From assembly GCA_009926615.1 (NCBI GenBank), contig RFOM01000020.1, positions 1-56,237 of the forward strand: a stretch of 56,237 nucleotides of DNA, in the 5' to 3' direction. The translations under genes were made by a program, and so were the position numbers. Of this stretch, positions 37,298 through 46,437 are shown one piece after another (within the stretch, counting starts at the first letter, position 1; each line of letters opens with the position of its first letter). The stretch is from Pseudomonadota bacterium (GTDB lineage Bacteria; Bdellovibrionota_B; Oligoflexia; Silvanigrellales; Silvanigrellaceae). A model generated the notes under the pieces. The model worked only from the letters and a program-made list of their open reading frames with translations, did no database searches and was not told the origin of the DNA.

Positions 37298-38569
37298 TCA
37301 AAGAATCGCAAAAACCAGCATAAAAAGCAGGGTGGGTGGAAGTGCCGCAAGAAAAAGTCCGAGCGGGCTGATGCCCTGTTCTCCAAATCCCTTTTGCAGA
37401 ATGCCGTAGCCCGCAGGATTTGGAGCATTGGCGATTACGGTCAGTCCGCCTCCCGCAACAGCACCGGCAACGAGTGCAATTTTGGCCTTTTCGCCGAGAG
37501 TCGGGACAAGGGTTCCGAGATACGTCAGCGCAGCGTTGTCCGTGACTGCCGTGAGAGCTGTGGCACTTAAAAAGAGTTCATTCGGTTGCAGACTTCCGAC
37601 AATGTCTTTGAGCCACCAGCCCTGCAACCCGCCGAGGGTCACAAGCCCGCCGAGAAAAAATCCGACGAGCAGACTTTCTCTGATTTTTAAAGGGCTTTGA
37701 TGTTCACGGGTGACCTCTGCCATGCCCAGAAAAAGAAGAAAAAGTGCGAGAAAAAATGCCATATGGGAGTGGTATAAAATCGTGAGAATCATGAAACCGA
37801 AATGAATGACGGTGAGCCAGAAGGGAACTTTTTGTCTTCCGCTTTGCGCCGGCTGAATTTGAATGACCGAGAGCTCTTTCCAGAAAAACACGATGGTTGC
37901 CAGAGTTCCCAGAATTGTAGAAATGAGTGCGCGGGATCCGATATTTGAAAAGACGTACGACAAGTCCCAGCCCCAAGGTTTGACAACCATCAAAACCGGC
38001 GGAGCCGCAAAGTGTGTGAGAGTTCCTCCGATTGAGACATTGACGAAGAGAAGTCCGACAGTGGCGTATTTTAGTTTGCTTGAAATCTGATGTGAAAAAA
38101 GCCTGTCACGGAGCATGAGTGCAACAACAGTCATTGCCGCAGGTTCGGTGATCAGTGAACCGATCAACGGACCCGCGATCAGCGCTGTCGCATAAAATGA
38201 AACACCGGACGGCAGCGGCAAAAGTCTGGAAAGAGCATCAATGGCGCTGTTGGCCGAATGCATGACCGGACGGGTTGAAGCCAGACACATGATGACAAAA
38301 ACAAACGCAGCTTCGGAAAAGTTAACCTGATTCAAGTAATTCACGGCAGTTTCGGTGCTGTGGATGAATGACATGGCGATGATCAGCAGTGCAGCCCAGA
38401 GGCCGAATACAACTTCAACCTCACCCAAAAAATGAAAGAGATTTTCACGCGCCGAGCCTTCAGGAAACCGGCGGGCCAGCTCATTAAATTTTTTGGTAAA
38501 AAAGGTGTGCAGGACGGCGCAGGCAAAAAGCACAGTTGAAATTTGCAGAGTCAGCGAATCGGTGATCAC
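37298..38569 (-). CDS. Putative Na+/H+ antiporter
   Basis: A 423-residue integral membrane protein with about 10-12 hydrophobic helices. It resembles the 'putative Na+/H+ antiporter' family related to the ArsB/NhaD ion-transporter fold. Paired re-entrant motifs are visible: GPLIGSLITEPAAMTVVALML and SATALTAVTDNAALTYLGT, followed by GGGLTVIANAPNPAGYGIL. These match the inverted-repeat core of the fold. GTG 38569 has GGGAG 6 bases upstream. The probable role is sodium or pH homeostasis. Substrate is inferred from family only. Confidence 0.82.
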   Translation of the reverse strand: MITDSLTLQISTVLFACAVLHTFFTKKFNELARRFPEGSARENLFHFLGEVEVVFGLWAALLIIAMSFIHSTETAVNYLNQVNFSEAAFVFVIMCLASTRPVMHSANSAIDALSRLLPLPSGVSFYATALIAGPLIGSLITEPAAMTVVALMLRDRLFSHQISSKLKYATVGLLFVNVSIGGTLTHFAAPPVLMVVKPWGWDLSYVFSNIGSRALISTILGTLATIVFFWKELSVIQIQPAQSGRQKVPFWLTVIHFGFMILTILYHSHMAFFLALFLLFLGMAEVTREHQSPLKIRESLLVGFFLGGLVTLGGLQGWWLKDIVGSLQPNELFLSATALTAVTDNAALTYLGTLVPTLGEKAKIALVAGAVAGGGLTVIANAPNPAGYGILQKGFGEQGISPLGLFLAALPPTLLFMLVFAIL

Positions 38570-38602
38570 GTTCGTCTCCCGACTTAGGTTTTGTCAGTTA
38601 TC

Positions 38603-38611
38603 ATTCTAGCA
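38603..38611 (-). promoter_or_regulatory. Candidate extended -10 promoter for the antiporter gene
   Basis: On the minus strand TGCTAGAAT reads as an extended -10 (TGnTATAAT with one mismatch), about 34 bases before the GTG start. No good -35 is seen. An imperfect A/T-rich inverted repeat (about 38608-38636) lies directly upstream. Confidence 0.33.
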
Positions 38612-38661
38612 CCTTAAAAGCTTTTTGAGGGTGCACTGAGGCAGGGATTTGAGACACAAAA

Positions 38662-38681
38662 AAACCCCGTGAACGGGGTTT
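38662..38681 (-). terminator. Rho-independent terminator after tRNA-Ser
   Basis: AAACCCCG (38662-38669), loop TGAA, CGGGGTTT (38674-38681), followed on the minus strand by a T-run. It closes the long minus-strand run that ends with the small basic protein and tRNA-Ser. Confidence 0.87.
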
Positions 38682-38691
38682 AAAATTGATT

Positions 38692-38781
38692 TGGCGGAGA
38701 GAGAGGGATTCGAACCCCCGGTAGGATTGCTCCTACAACGGTTTTCAAGACCGCCGCCTTAAGCCACTCGGCCATCTCTCC
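38692..38781 (-). tRNA. tRNA-Ser(UGA)
   Basis: A 90-base class II tRNA on the minus strand. The acceptor is GGAGAGA/TCTCTCC, the anticodon loop CTTGAAA carries UGA, and a long variable arm and GTTCGAATC T-loop follow. CCA is encoded (38692-38694). It lies 32 bases past the small basic protein and just before a terminator. Confidence 0.97.
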
Positions 38782-38813
38782 TTGGAAACCAAATTTATGC
38801 GCAGCAATTAAAC

Positions 38814-38993
38814 TTACTGTGCAGACTTTTTGGCGCTTGTTTTAGCTGCCTTGGCTGCAGGTGCGGCTGCTTTTTTAGGAGCAGTTGCGGCAGCCTTGGC
38901 GCCTTTGATTCTGCGTGCCAGAGCCGCTTTTTTCTTTGCCTGACCCTTTTTGCGCTGCATCTTGCGTGTGCGGCGGTTATCTTTCTTACCCAT
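38814..38993 (-). CDS. Tiny Lys/Ala-rich basic protein, histone H1-like tail
   Basis: A 59-residue protein with no acidic residue except one Asp near the start. It begins MGKKDNRRTRKMQRKKGQ, has a helical middle (KKKAALARRIKGAKAAA) and ends in a Pro/Lys/Ala tail (APKKAAAPAAKAAK). This composition resembles histone H1-like bacterial proteins such as Hc1 or AlgP-type tails, which bind DNA or RNA. ATG 38993 has AGGAG 8 bases upstream. The opposite-phase frame over the same bases is longer but lacks support. A role as nucleoid or ribosome-associated factor is inference. Confidence 0.75.
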   Translation of the reverse strand: MGKKDNRRTRKMQRKKGQAKKKAALARRIKGAKAAATAPKKAAAPAAKAAKTSAKKSAQ

Positions 38994-39090
38994 TGTGACA
39001 GTCTCCTAGTGTGGGCCTCGGCCCAGAGTCTAAGGCGCTTAACAGACAACTCCCGACCCTGCAATAGTCCGGCGGGGAAGCTTGCCCTGT

Positions 39091-40272
39091 TCAGAACATC
39101 GTGTCCATGCGGTCGCGCATTTCCTGACGGCTATGAGCCACTTGCCCCTGTTCGATGGAATCAAAAAGAGCTTTGAAATTGCCGTCGCCAAATCCGGGGT
39201 CGCCTGCCCTTTGAATGATTTCATAAAAGAACGGTCCGCCTTGGCTGTCACCGAATTGCTCACACTGCTCCTTCATAAAGAGCTGCAGGAGATATTTGTT
39301 GTCCCGTCCGTCGACCAAAATACCCTGCTGGCGAATGTGCTCCATTGGTTCTTTGATGGTCCCGATTTTATTGTCTGAAATTCTTTTGGGGAGCTGTTCG
39401 TAGTACTTGCCGGGGGCGTCGAGGAATTTGCAGCCGGACGAGCGCAGGTCACGGACGACGGGGATAATCTCGGGAACCGAAAGGGCAACATGCTGAATGC
39501 CGCCGCCGCCGTTGTCTTCGATATAGATTTGGATTTGGGAGTTGTTGAAATACGGGGCGAGCGGCTGGTTGGTGGCAAATTTGATGCCGCTGTGCGGATC
39601 CCACATCACGATACTCTCAAGACCTGAGCCCGTACCTCCGGTCGGATTGTGATGTGCTGTATGGAATTCGATACCCCAATAGCGTTCAAATCCGAGGCAG
39701 TGGCGATAAAATTCGGTCAACCCGACCATGGCGCGCATGTTGCACGTCACGTGGTCGATGTCTGTAAATTTGAACTTGTTGCCGCCCACGGTGTTCCAGT
39801 TTGCCGTCCACTCAAAACCGGGGGCAAAGGCCGCGTAGTCTGATTTTTCGATAAACCGGAAGCCCGCATCCGACAAAGGAGTTGCAATTGCGGTTTCGCG
39901 CCAGAATCCCTGAGCCGTTTTGTGCTCCTGAATGTCATACAGAAAGGGAGCTTTTCTTTCGGCCAGAAATTCGCATGATTTTTCGACGGACTTGACTTCA
40001 AAATTAAGGAACCCGACGCCTTCGGGATGACTCTTGAGATATTTGCCGGCAGTGGAAGCCGCCTCGACGGGTTGCGTGAATATCCAGCCGACTTGGCCCG
40101 GACCGCGCAGCACAATGCTTTTCATTCCATGACGCTTTTCGGATTCAGCAGTCGAGCGGGCGACTTCACGGAAATCGAACTTTTCTTTGTGCCACCGCAC
40201 TGCGCGCTCGAGGTCCTTCACGAAGAACTGGATGGAATGATAACCGACGAGCCCAAGATGCTGTTGTGCCAT
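39091..40272 (-). CDS. hpd: 4-hydroxyphenylpyruvate dioxygenase
   Basis: A 393-residue non-haem iron dioxygenase converting 4-hydroxyphenylpyruvate to homogentisate in tyrosine breakdown. Two vicinal-oxygen-chelate domains are present. Iron ligands are in DIDHVTCN (His), GGGGIQHVAL (His) and PFFYEIIQR (Glu), and GFGDGNFKALF closes the active-site helix. ATG 40272 has GGAG 6 bases upstream; the frame includes a TTG at 40278. No homogentisate dioxygenase lies in the window, so homogentisate may feed catabolism elsewhere or a pyomelanin-type pigment. Confidence 0.95.
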   Translation of the reverse strand: MAQQHLGLVGYHSIQFFVKDLERAVRWHKEKFDFREVARSTAESEKRHGMKSIVLRGPGQVGWIFTQPVEAASTAGKYLKSHPEGVGFLNFEVKSVEKSCEFLAERKAPFLYDIQEHKTAQGFWRETAIATPLSDAGFRFIEKSDYAAFAPGFEWTANWNTVGGNKFKFTDIDHVTCNMRAMVGLTEFYRHCLGFERYWGIEFHTAHHNPTGGTGSGLESIVMWDPHSGIKFATNQPLAPYFNNSQIQIYIEDNGGGGIQHVALSVPEIIPVVRDLRSSGCKFLDAPGKYYEQLPKRISDNKIGTIKEPMEHIRQQGILVDGRDNKYLLQLFMKEQCEQFGDSQGGPFFYEIIQRAGDPGFGDGNFKALFDSIEQGQVAHSRQEMRDRMDTMF

Positions 40273-40328
40273 GATCAACTCCGCGTCAGAGATAAAAGTC
40301 AGTGCGTCTGTTCAGGGACGGACTTGTA

Positions 40329-41323
40329 TCACTCAGTCAGCTCGCCTGCAAAGTGACACGCGACCCAATGCGGCGTTTCTGTACTTCCCATATTACGCAG
40401 GACGGGCTCCTCGCTTCTGCATTGATCCTTGGCGTAAGGACAACGGGTATTGAACCGGCATCCGGCAGGCGGATTAATGGGGCTCGGGACGTCGCCCTGA
40501 AGGACTTTTCTTTCTTTTTTTGCGCCGACCTTCGGTTCGGGAATGCTGGAGATCAGGGCCTGCGTGTACGGGTGGAGCGGTTGCCTGTAAAGCGATCGGG
40601 AGTCTGTATGCTCAACGATCTTGCCAAGATACATGACTGCAATTTCATCGGAAATGTGTTCGATGACGGCCAAATCATGGGCAATAAAAATGTAACTCAG
40701 TCCGTATTTGTCGCGCAGATCCATCATCAAATTCAGAATTTGACTTTGAATGGAAACGTCCAGTGCGCTGACCGGTTCGTCGGCAACGATAAGTTTGGGT
40801 TTCAATGCAAGAGCACGCGCAATGCCGATGCGTTGCCGCTGGCCGCCCGAGAATTCGTGAGGATAGCGGTCGGCAGCTTCCGGATTGAGTCCGACCTCCT
40901 TGAGAAGTTCGATAACCTGCGTCCGCCGCTCGGCAGCATCGGGGTAGAGGCCGTGAATCTCAAACGGTTCGGAGAGAATTTCACGGATGGACATGCGCGG
41001 ATTCAGACTTGCGAACGGGTCCTGAAAAATAATTTGAAGATCTTTTCTCAGGGCGCGCATTTCCGGTGATGAAATTTTTGAGATGTTTTTGCCTTCGTAA
41101 ATGATTTCGCCGCCGCTGGGTTCGGTCAGTCTTAAGATTGTCCGGCCCAGCGTAGATTTGCCGCATCCCGATTCGCCCACAAGGCCAAGAGTTTTTCCTT
41201 TGCGGACAGTGAACGAAATGTTGTCCACGGCATGCACGCGGCCGATAACTTGACCGAAGAAACCGCCTTGAACCGGAAAATACTTTTGAAGATTTTTTAC
41301 TTCCAGCAATGGAGTCGAGCCGC

Positions 41324-41327
<4 letters not shown>
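40329..41327 (-). CDS. oppF: Oligopeptide/dipeptide ABC transporter ATPase (OppF/DppF)
   Basis: A 332-residue ABC ATPase. Walker A is [12 protein letters not shown], the signature is [16 protein letters not shown], Walker B is KLIVADEP, and the H-loop is IFIAHDLAV. The C-terminal oligopeptide-family extension carries [21 protein letters not shown]. It overlaps oppD by ATGA. It powers peptide uptake with OppD and two permeases. The permeases and binding protein are not next to the pair. Confidence 0.93.
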
Positions 41328-42343
<1,016 letters not shown>

Positions 42344-42362
42344 GCGCGGATTTTCCTTTATC

Positions 42363-43334
42363 TTAAGCCTTTACAAGTCCAATTTCGCGCAACCGCTGAT
42401 GGAGAAACTCGTCAGCGATTATCGGTGCGTGTTTCGCCGGATTTTGCGCAGAAACACAAGTCGGTAAAACGTTCAGATGGCATTGCGAATGCGGATGCAC
42501 GAAAAACGGCATCGAGTAACGCGCCACGTTTTTTGAACCGGCAGGATTAACAACCCTGTGTGTGGTTGACGGGATGAGGTCATTACAGATTCGGCTCAGC
42601 ATATCTCCGGAGTCGACAACCATCTGACCGGGTCCGGATTCTACGGCAAGCCATTTGCCGTCATGAGTCAGCAGTTCAAGTCCCGACTCGGTTGCCTCGC
42701 ATAAAATTGTGATGAAGTTGATGTCTTCGTGCGCAGCTGCGCGAACGGCTCCGCTTTTGAACTGGTCATCTGCAAGCGGCGGATAATGGAGTGCGCGGAT
42801 GATGCTGTTTCCGTCGACGATCATTTCGGAGAGTGTATTTCGGGCAAGACCGAGGTAAAGCGAAGTGGCTTGCAGCAGCGTCGATGCCATCGATTCGAGC
42901 CGGGTGTAAAGTGACTCAAACGCAGGTTTGAATCCGTTGACGTGAGCATCGGGCCAGATGTTGGCCGGATAGCGGTTTTGATTTTCTTTGTGCGTGAAGG
43001 TTTCTCTTCCTACATGCCAGAATTCTTTAATGTCCGGATGTTTGCTGTCTTTGGCGTGCTCCTGCCCCATGGCCGTGTAGCCGCGCTGTCCGCCGCCCTG
43101 CGGAACAAGATATTGGGTTTTGATTTCACGGGGGAGATCGAAAAAAGCTTTGGTCTTACCGTAGCAATCCCTGATGAGGTCCGGCGGAATGCCATGTCCC
43201 TCGATGACAACGAATCCGTATTCACGCAGACCGCGGCCGAATTCATTGAAGAAATGGACTTGATCGCGTGTGTTTCCGTCAGTGAATGCACGGATGTCCA
43301 GTGTTGAAACTTTTTGCGGCTTGGTGAATCGCAT
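42363..43334 (-). CDS. 2-oxoglutarate/Fe(II) oxygenase, isopenicillin-N-synthase-like
   Basis: A 323-residue member of the isopenicillin-N-synthase-like superfamily. The N-terminal DIOX_N region ([20 protein letters not shown]...AFFDLP) is followed by a jelly-roll domain. Iron ligands are His and Asp in [10 protein letters not shown] and His in THRVVNP, and RYSMPFF supplies the Arg and Ser that bind 2-oxoglutarate. ATG 43334 has GGAGGA about 7 bases upstream. These enzymes hydroxylate or desaturate small molecules, but the substrate is not predictable. It lies between an M16 peptidase and oppD with almost no spacing. Confidence 0.88.
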   Translation of the reverse strand: MRFTKPQKVSTLDIRAFTDGNTRDQVHFFNEFGRGLREYGFVVIEGHGIPPDLIRDCYGKTKAFFDLPREIKTQYLVPQGGGQRGYTAMGQEHAKDSKHPDIKEFWHVGRETFTHKENQNRYPANIWPDAHVNGFKPAFESLYTRLESMASTLLQATSLYLGLARNTLSEMIVDGNSIIRALHYPPLADDQFKSGAVRAAAHEDINFITILCEATESGLELLTHDGKWLAVESGPGQMVVDSGDMLSRICNDLIPSTTHRVVNPAGSKNVARYSMPFFVHPHSQCHLNVLPTCVSAQNPAKHAPIIADEFLHQRLREIGLVKA

Positions 43335-43338
43335 CGGG

Positions 43339-44661
43339 TTATCCTCCACAACGGGACAGCTGGTCCAAAAATTTTTCAATTGAATTACGAAACTTTCGCG
43401 CTCTGGGCCCTACAAGTACCATGGTTTGACGCGGATGTGTGAAAATTCTCCGCGCCGTTTCACAGACCTGTTCCGGCGTAATATTCCTGACCAGCTGTGC
43501 CTCCTGTTCGAGGCTGAGCGGAGTGTTGAGGAATAGCTGCGTCACTTCGCGGGAAATAAGCCGCGACTGACTTTCATGCAGGACTTCGAGATCAAAAAGG
43601 TAACGGAATTTGAGGCGTTCGAGTTCTTCCGGTGACGGGGGTTCGCGGCAGACTTTGACGAGTTCTGCCAGCAGGATATCGAAAAGTTTGTGCAAAGAAT
43701 CCTGCGAAATGGTTGCATCGATGCTGAAGGTTCCGACATCTGCATATGATTGGGCATCTGCGCTGATGTCATACACTAGACCGTATTTTTCACGGACCGT
43801 TGCAGGCAGACGGGATGCAATGCCGTCATCGAGAAGGCGTTCTACGATAATATCTTCGACAACCCTCTGGTTGAGTCCGCCCGCTCCGGGAAGCATCAGT
43901 TTGAGAACGTACTGATTGTCTGAGTTGTTCTGCAGCACCAGTGTTCTTTTAGTTTTGTTGCTGAGAAAATAATCAGATTTCAGCTCGGTTCTGACAGGGG
44001 CCTGATGGCGGACGTGTTGCCACGGATGACCAAAGTTGGCCTCGGCCAGTTTTTGGGCTTCCTGAGTCGAAAGTGCTGAAACCAAACTTAAAATACACGC
44101 CGAAGGTTGATAGTATTGTGAATGTTTTGTCTTCAGGTCTTCAACAGTCAGCCGTGCAATGCTCTCTTCCGTTCCGATGATGGGAAGCCCCAGCGGATGC
44201 TGGGGAAACATGCTTGCCATGGACAGAGTTTCGCAGTCGATGTTGTCGCCGGCTTCATTGTAATCGTTTGCGAGTTCCTGAAGAATAATGCCGCGCTCTG
44301 TCTCAAGGTCGGCGTAATTGGGATGAAGCATGAACTCGGAGAACAGCGCAAAGGCCTGCCCGATGCGGCTGACGGAACCCTTCAGCCAGTAAACCGTGTT
44401 CTCAACCGAAGTCATTGCGTTCGCTTCGCCGCCGAACGATTCCATGGCAGCGGCGAGTGCAACGGAGTCCGGAAATTTTTTTGAGCCGCGGAACATCATG
44501 TGCTCGAGAAAATGCGAGACACCGTTGTTTTCAAGTGTTTCATCGCGAGAGCCGGTGTCAATGTGCAGCGACAGTTCGAAGGCCGAGCTGTCCGGATTTC
44601 TGCAGTGCAGGAATCGAAGGCCATTGCTGAGTGTGACAAGATCCAGAGTGTTTTTGCTCAT
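43339..44661 (-). CDS. M16-family zinc metallopeptidase
   Basis: A 440-residue protein with the inverted zinc motif HFLEHMMF (about 50-57) and the distal Glu region ETERGIILQEL. It belongs to the single-module PqqL/MPP-beta-like processing peptidases. These act as pairs or homodimers on unfolded peptides. There is no signal peptide, so a cytoplasmic or periplasm-excluded site is likely. It lies 3 bases after the polyprenyl synthase and 4 bases before the oxygenase start. Co-transcription with oppDF fits peptide turnover and import. Confidence 0.9.
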   Translation of the reverse strand: MSKNTLDLVTLSNGLRFLHCRNPDSSAFELSLHIDTGSRDETLENNGVSHFLEHMMFRGSKKFPDSVALAAAMESFGGEANAMTSVENTVYWLKGSVSRIGQAFALFSEFMLHPNYADLETERGIILQELANDYNEAGDNIDCETLSMASMFPQHPLGLPIIGTEESIARLTVEDLKTKHSQYYQPSACILSLVSALSTQEAQKLAEANFGHPWQHVRHQAPVRTELKSDYFLSNKTKRTLVLQNNSDNQYVLKLMLPGAGGLNQRVVEDIIVERLLDDGIASRLPATVREKYGLVYDISADAQSYADVGTFSIDATISQDSLHKLFDILLAELVKVCREPPSPEELERLKFRYLFDLEVLHESQSRLISREVTQLFLNTPLSLEQEAQLVRNITPEQVCETARRIFTHPRQTMVLVGPRARKFRNSIEKFLDQLSRCGG

Positions 44662-44664
44662 AAT

Positions 44665-45678
44665 TCAGCGATTCCTCTTGAGCAGAGCTTCAGGGAGAGC
44701 GAGGAGAAGCGCAAGCGTCTCACGCTGGCCGGACGTGAGGGGAGGCAATTGATTCACGGCGCGGTTGATTGCCTCGCAGGCCGCCTGCACATGGCTGCGC
44801 GCAATTTGTCGCGCGGACTCGATGCCGCCGGTGGATTCAACCCGTGCAATGATGTCTTGAAGCTCGCTGTCGGAACATTCGCCGTGAGTGAGAACTTTCG
44901 CAACACCGGCCGTCAGAGGGCGTTCATTTTCGGGCAAGCGGCTTTCTGCGTGCATGCCGAGCAGAACGGGCAAGGTCGCTTTGCCTGCAAGCAAATCCGC
45001 AGCGACGTTTTTGCCGACCTCGGATGCGCTGCCCGTGTAATCAAGAATGTCATCGGCAATTTGGAAAACGAAGCCAAGATGCTTGCCGTAGTTACCGAGT
45101 TCGTCGGAAACGGAGGCAGGCAGCTGCGCAAGAAAAGCAGGTGTTTTGCAGCTCGCCTCAAAGAGGATCGCTGTTTTGCCGTGGACGACTCGTTCGTACT
45201 GCTGTTGCGTCACGTCACTTTTCCAAAGCAGTTCCAGCTGAAAAAGTTCACTTTCGCTCATGAAGCGGATGCATTCGGCAAATGTATCAATGAGCTCGAG
45301 GCTGCGCGTTTTAACCATCAGTCTGCAGGCAGCCGAGTAAATCAGGTCGCCTGTGAGCACAGCTGTTTCATCTCCCCAGACGGAATTTGCCGTCGGTTTT
45401 CCGCGCCTGAGGGTCGAATTGTCAATGACGTCGTCGTGCAGGAGGCTTGCCGTGTGAATGTATTCACAAACTGCGGCGATGGGCATACGGTGTTCGCCGC
45501 CGTATTGAATGAGTTTGGAGACGAGAAGAAAGAGTCCCGGCCTGACTCTTTTGCCGCCCGCAGCAAAGATATGCCGCAGGACATCGTTCGTGGGTTCGTT
45601 GGGGGTCAGGAGATAGTCGACCAGAAGCGGTTCAAGGTTTTTCAGCTCCGTTCCAGCGGCATCAAAGAAAGTTTGCAT
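44665..45678 (-). CDS. ispB: Polyprenyl diphosphate synthase (IspB type)
   Basis: A 337-residue trans-isoprenyl synthase. The two Asp-rich motifs are LLHDDVIDNSTLRRGKPT (FARM) and FQIADDILDYTGS (SARM), with GGKRVRPGL upstream. The small side chains before the first motif and the length suggest a long-chain product such as octaprenyl diphosphate for quinone. A farnesyl or geranylgeranyl product cannot be excluded. It follows rpe by 37 bases. Confidence 0.92.
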   Translation of the reverse strand: MQTFFDAAGTELKNLEPLLVDYLLTPNEPTNDVLRHIFAAGGKRVRPGLFLLVSKLIQYGGEHRMPIAAVCEYIHTASLLHDDVIDNSTLRRGKPTANSVWGDETAVLTGDLIYSAACRLMVKTRSLELIDTFAECIRFMSESELFQLELLWKSDVTQQQYERVVHGKTAILFEASCKTPAFLAQLPASVSDELGNYGKHLGFVFQIADDILDYTGSASEVGKNVAADLLAGKATLPVLLGMHAESRLPENERPLTAGVAKVLTHGECSDSELQDIIARVESTGGIESARQIARSHVQAACEAINRAVNQLPPLTSGQRETLALLLALPEALLKRNR

Positions 45679-45715
45679 AAATTCGTCATTTCGCCTGTTT
45701 GAGTGAAGACCATAA

Positions 45716-46396
45716 CTAAATTCCGGTTGAACCTGCGGCGGCTTTGCGAAGCGCGTTTACAGCTTCTTCGGTATTTCCGCCGTTGAAAACGGCACCGCCG
45801 GCAACGAGGGTCGTAGCTCCCAGTTTGGCCAAAGTTCCCGCGTTGGAAAGGCTCACTCCGCCGTCGACGACAATGTCTATCGCATAGTTATGAGCGCGGC
45901 AAAAGTCAGCAAACTCCCGAATTTTAGGGTGCATAGTCGTCAGGTGCGGCTGACGCGAATATCCGGGGTTGACGGTCATGAGGGTGACCTGATCGAGGTC
46001 CGGTAAAAGATACTGGATTGACTGCCAGTGGGTGGCCGGATTCAGGGCGATTCCTGCGCGTTTGCCTGCCTGTTTGATTCGGGCACACAGCCGGTGGGCA
46101 TGCTGTGCTGCCTCGATATGGAAACTGAGGGTGTCCGCGCCTGCCTGAAGATAATCATCAATCACTGCGTCGGGATTGGTGACCATAATATGAACGTCAA
46201 GGTGAAGCTTAGTGGCGGCACGAACTTGTTCAAGAATTGGAACACCGATGGTCAGCAGCTGAACAAAGTGGCCGTCCATGACATCAAAATGAATGGCATC
46301 GACCGCGGCGGCTTCCAGTTTTTTGAGTTCGTCGCCCAGACAGAGAAGGTTTGCGGCAGCAATCGACGGTGCAATTTTGATCGGATTGAGTGTCAT
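45716..46396 (-). CDS. rpe: Ribulose-phosphate 3-epimerase
   Basis: A 226-residue TIM barrel interconverting ribulose-5-P and xylulose-5-P. Motifs: KIAPSIAAANLLCLGDEL, IHFDVMDGHFV with metal His/Asp, LDVHIMV, LMTVNPGYS and IDIVVDGGVSLSN. It complements the transaldolase at 20.2 kb in the pentose phosphate pathway. In the minus run it lies between pcrA and ispB. Confidence 0.95.
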   Translation of the reverse strand: MTLNPIKIAPSIAAANLLCLGDELKKLEAAAVDAIHFDVMDGHFVQLLTIGVPILEQVRAATKLHLDVHIMVTNPDAVIDDYLQAGADTLSFHIEAAQHAHRLCARIKQAGKRAGIALNPATHWQSIQYLLPDLDQVTLMTVNPGYSRQPHLTTMHPKIREFADFCRAHNYAIDIVVDGGVSLSNAGTLAKLGATTLVAGGAVFNGGNTEEAVNALRKAAAGSTGI

Positions 46397-46437
46397 GATT
46401 TCATCCTTTGCCGGAGATCAGAGTTCTCTAATATCAG

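Noticed and set aside
38795..39064. 89-residue minus-strand frame over the small basic protein
   Set aside because: It lacks a ribosome-binding site. The other phase (38814-38993) has AGGAG at proper spacing and a coherent Lys/Ala-rich product.
44500..45702. 400-residue open frame antisense to ispB and M16
   Set aside because: It is a shadow of the strong minus-strand genes, with no motif and no conserved start.
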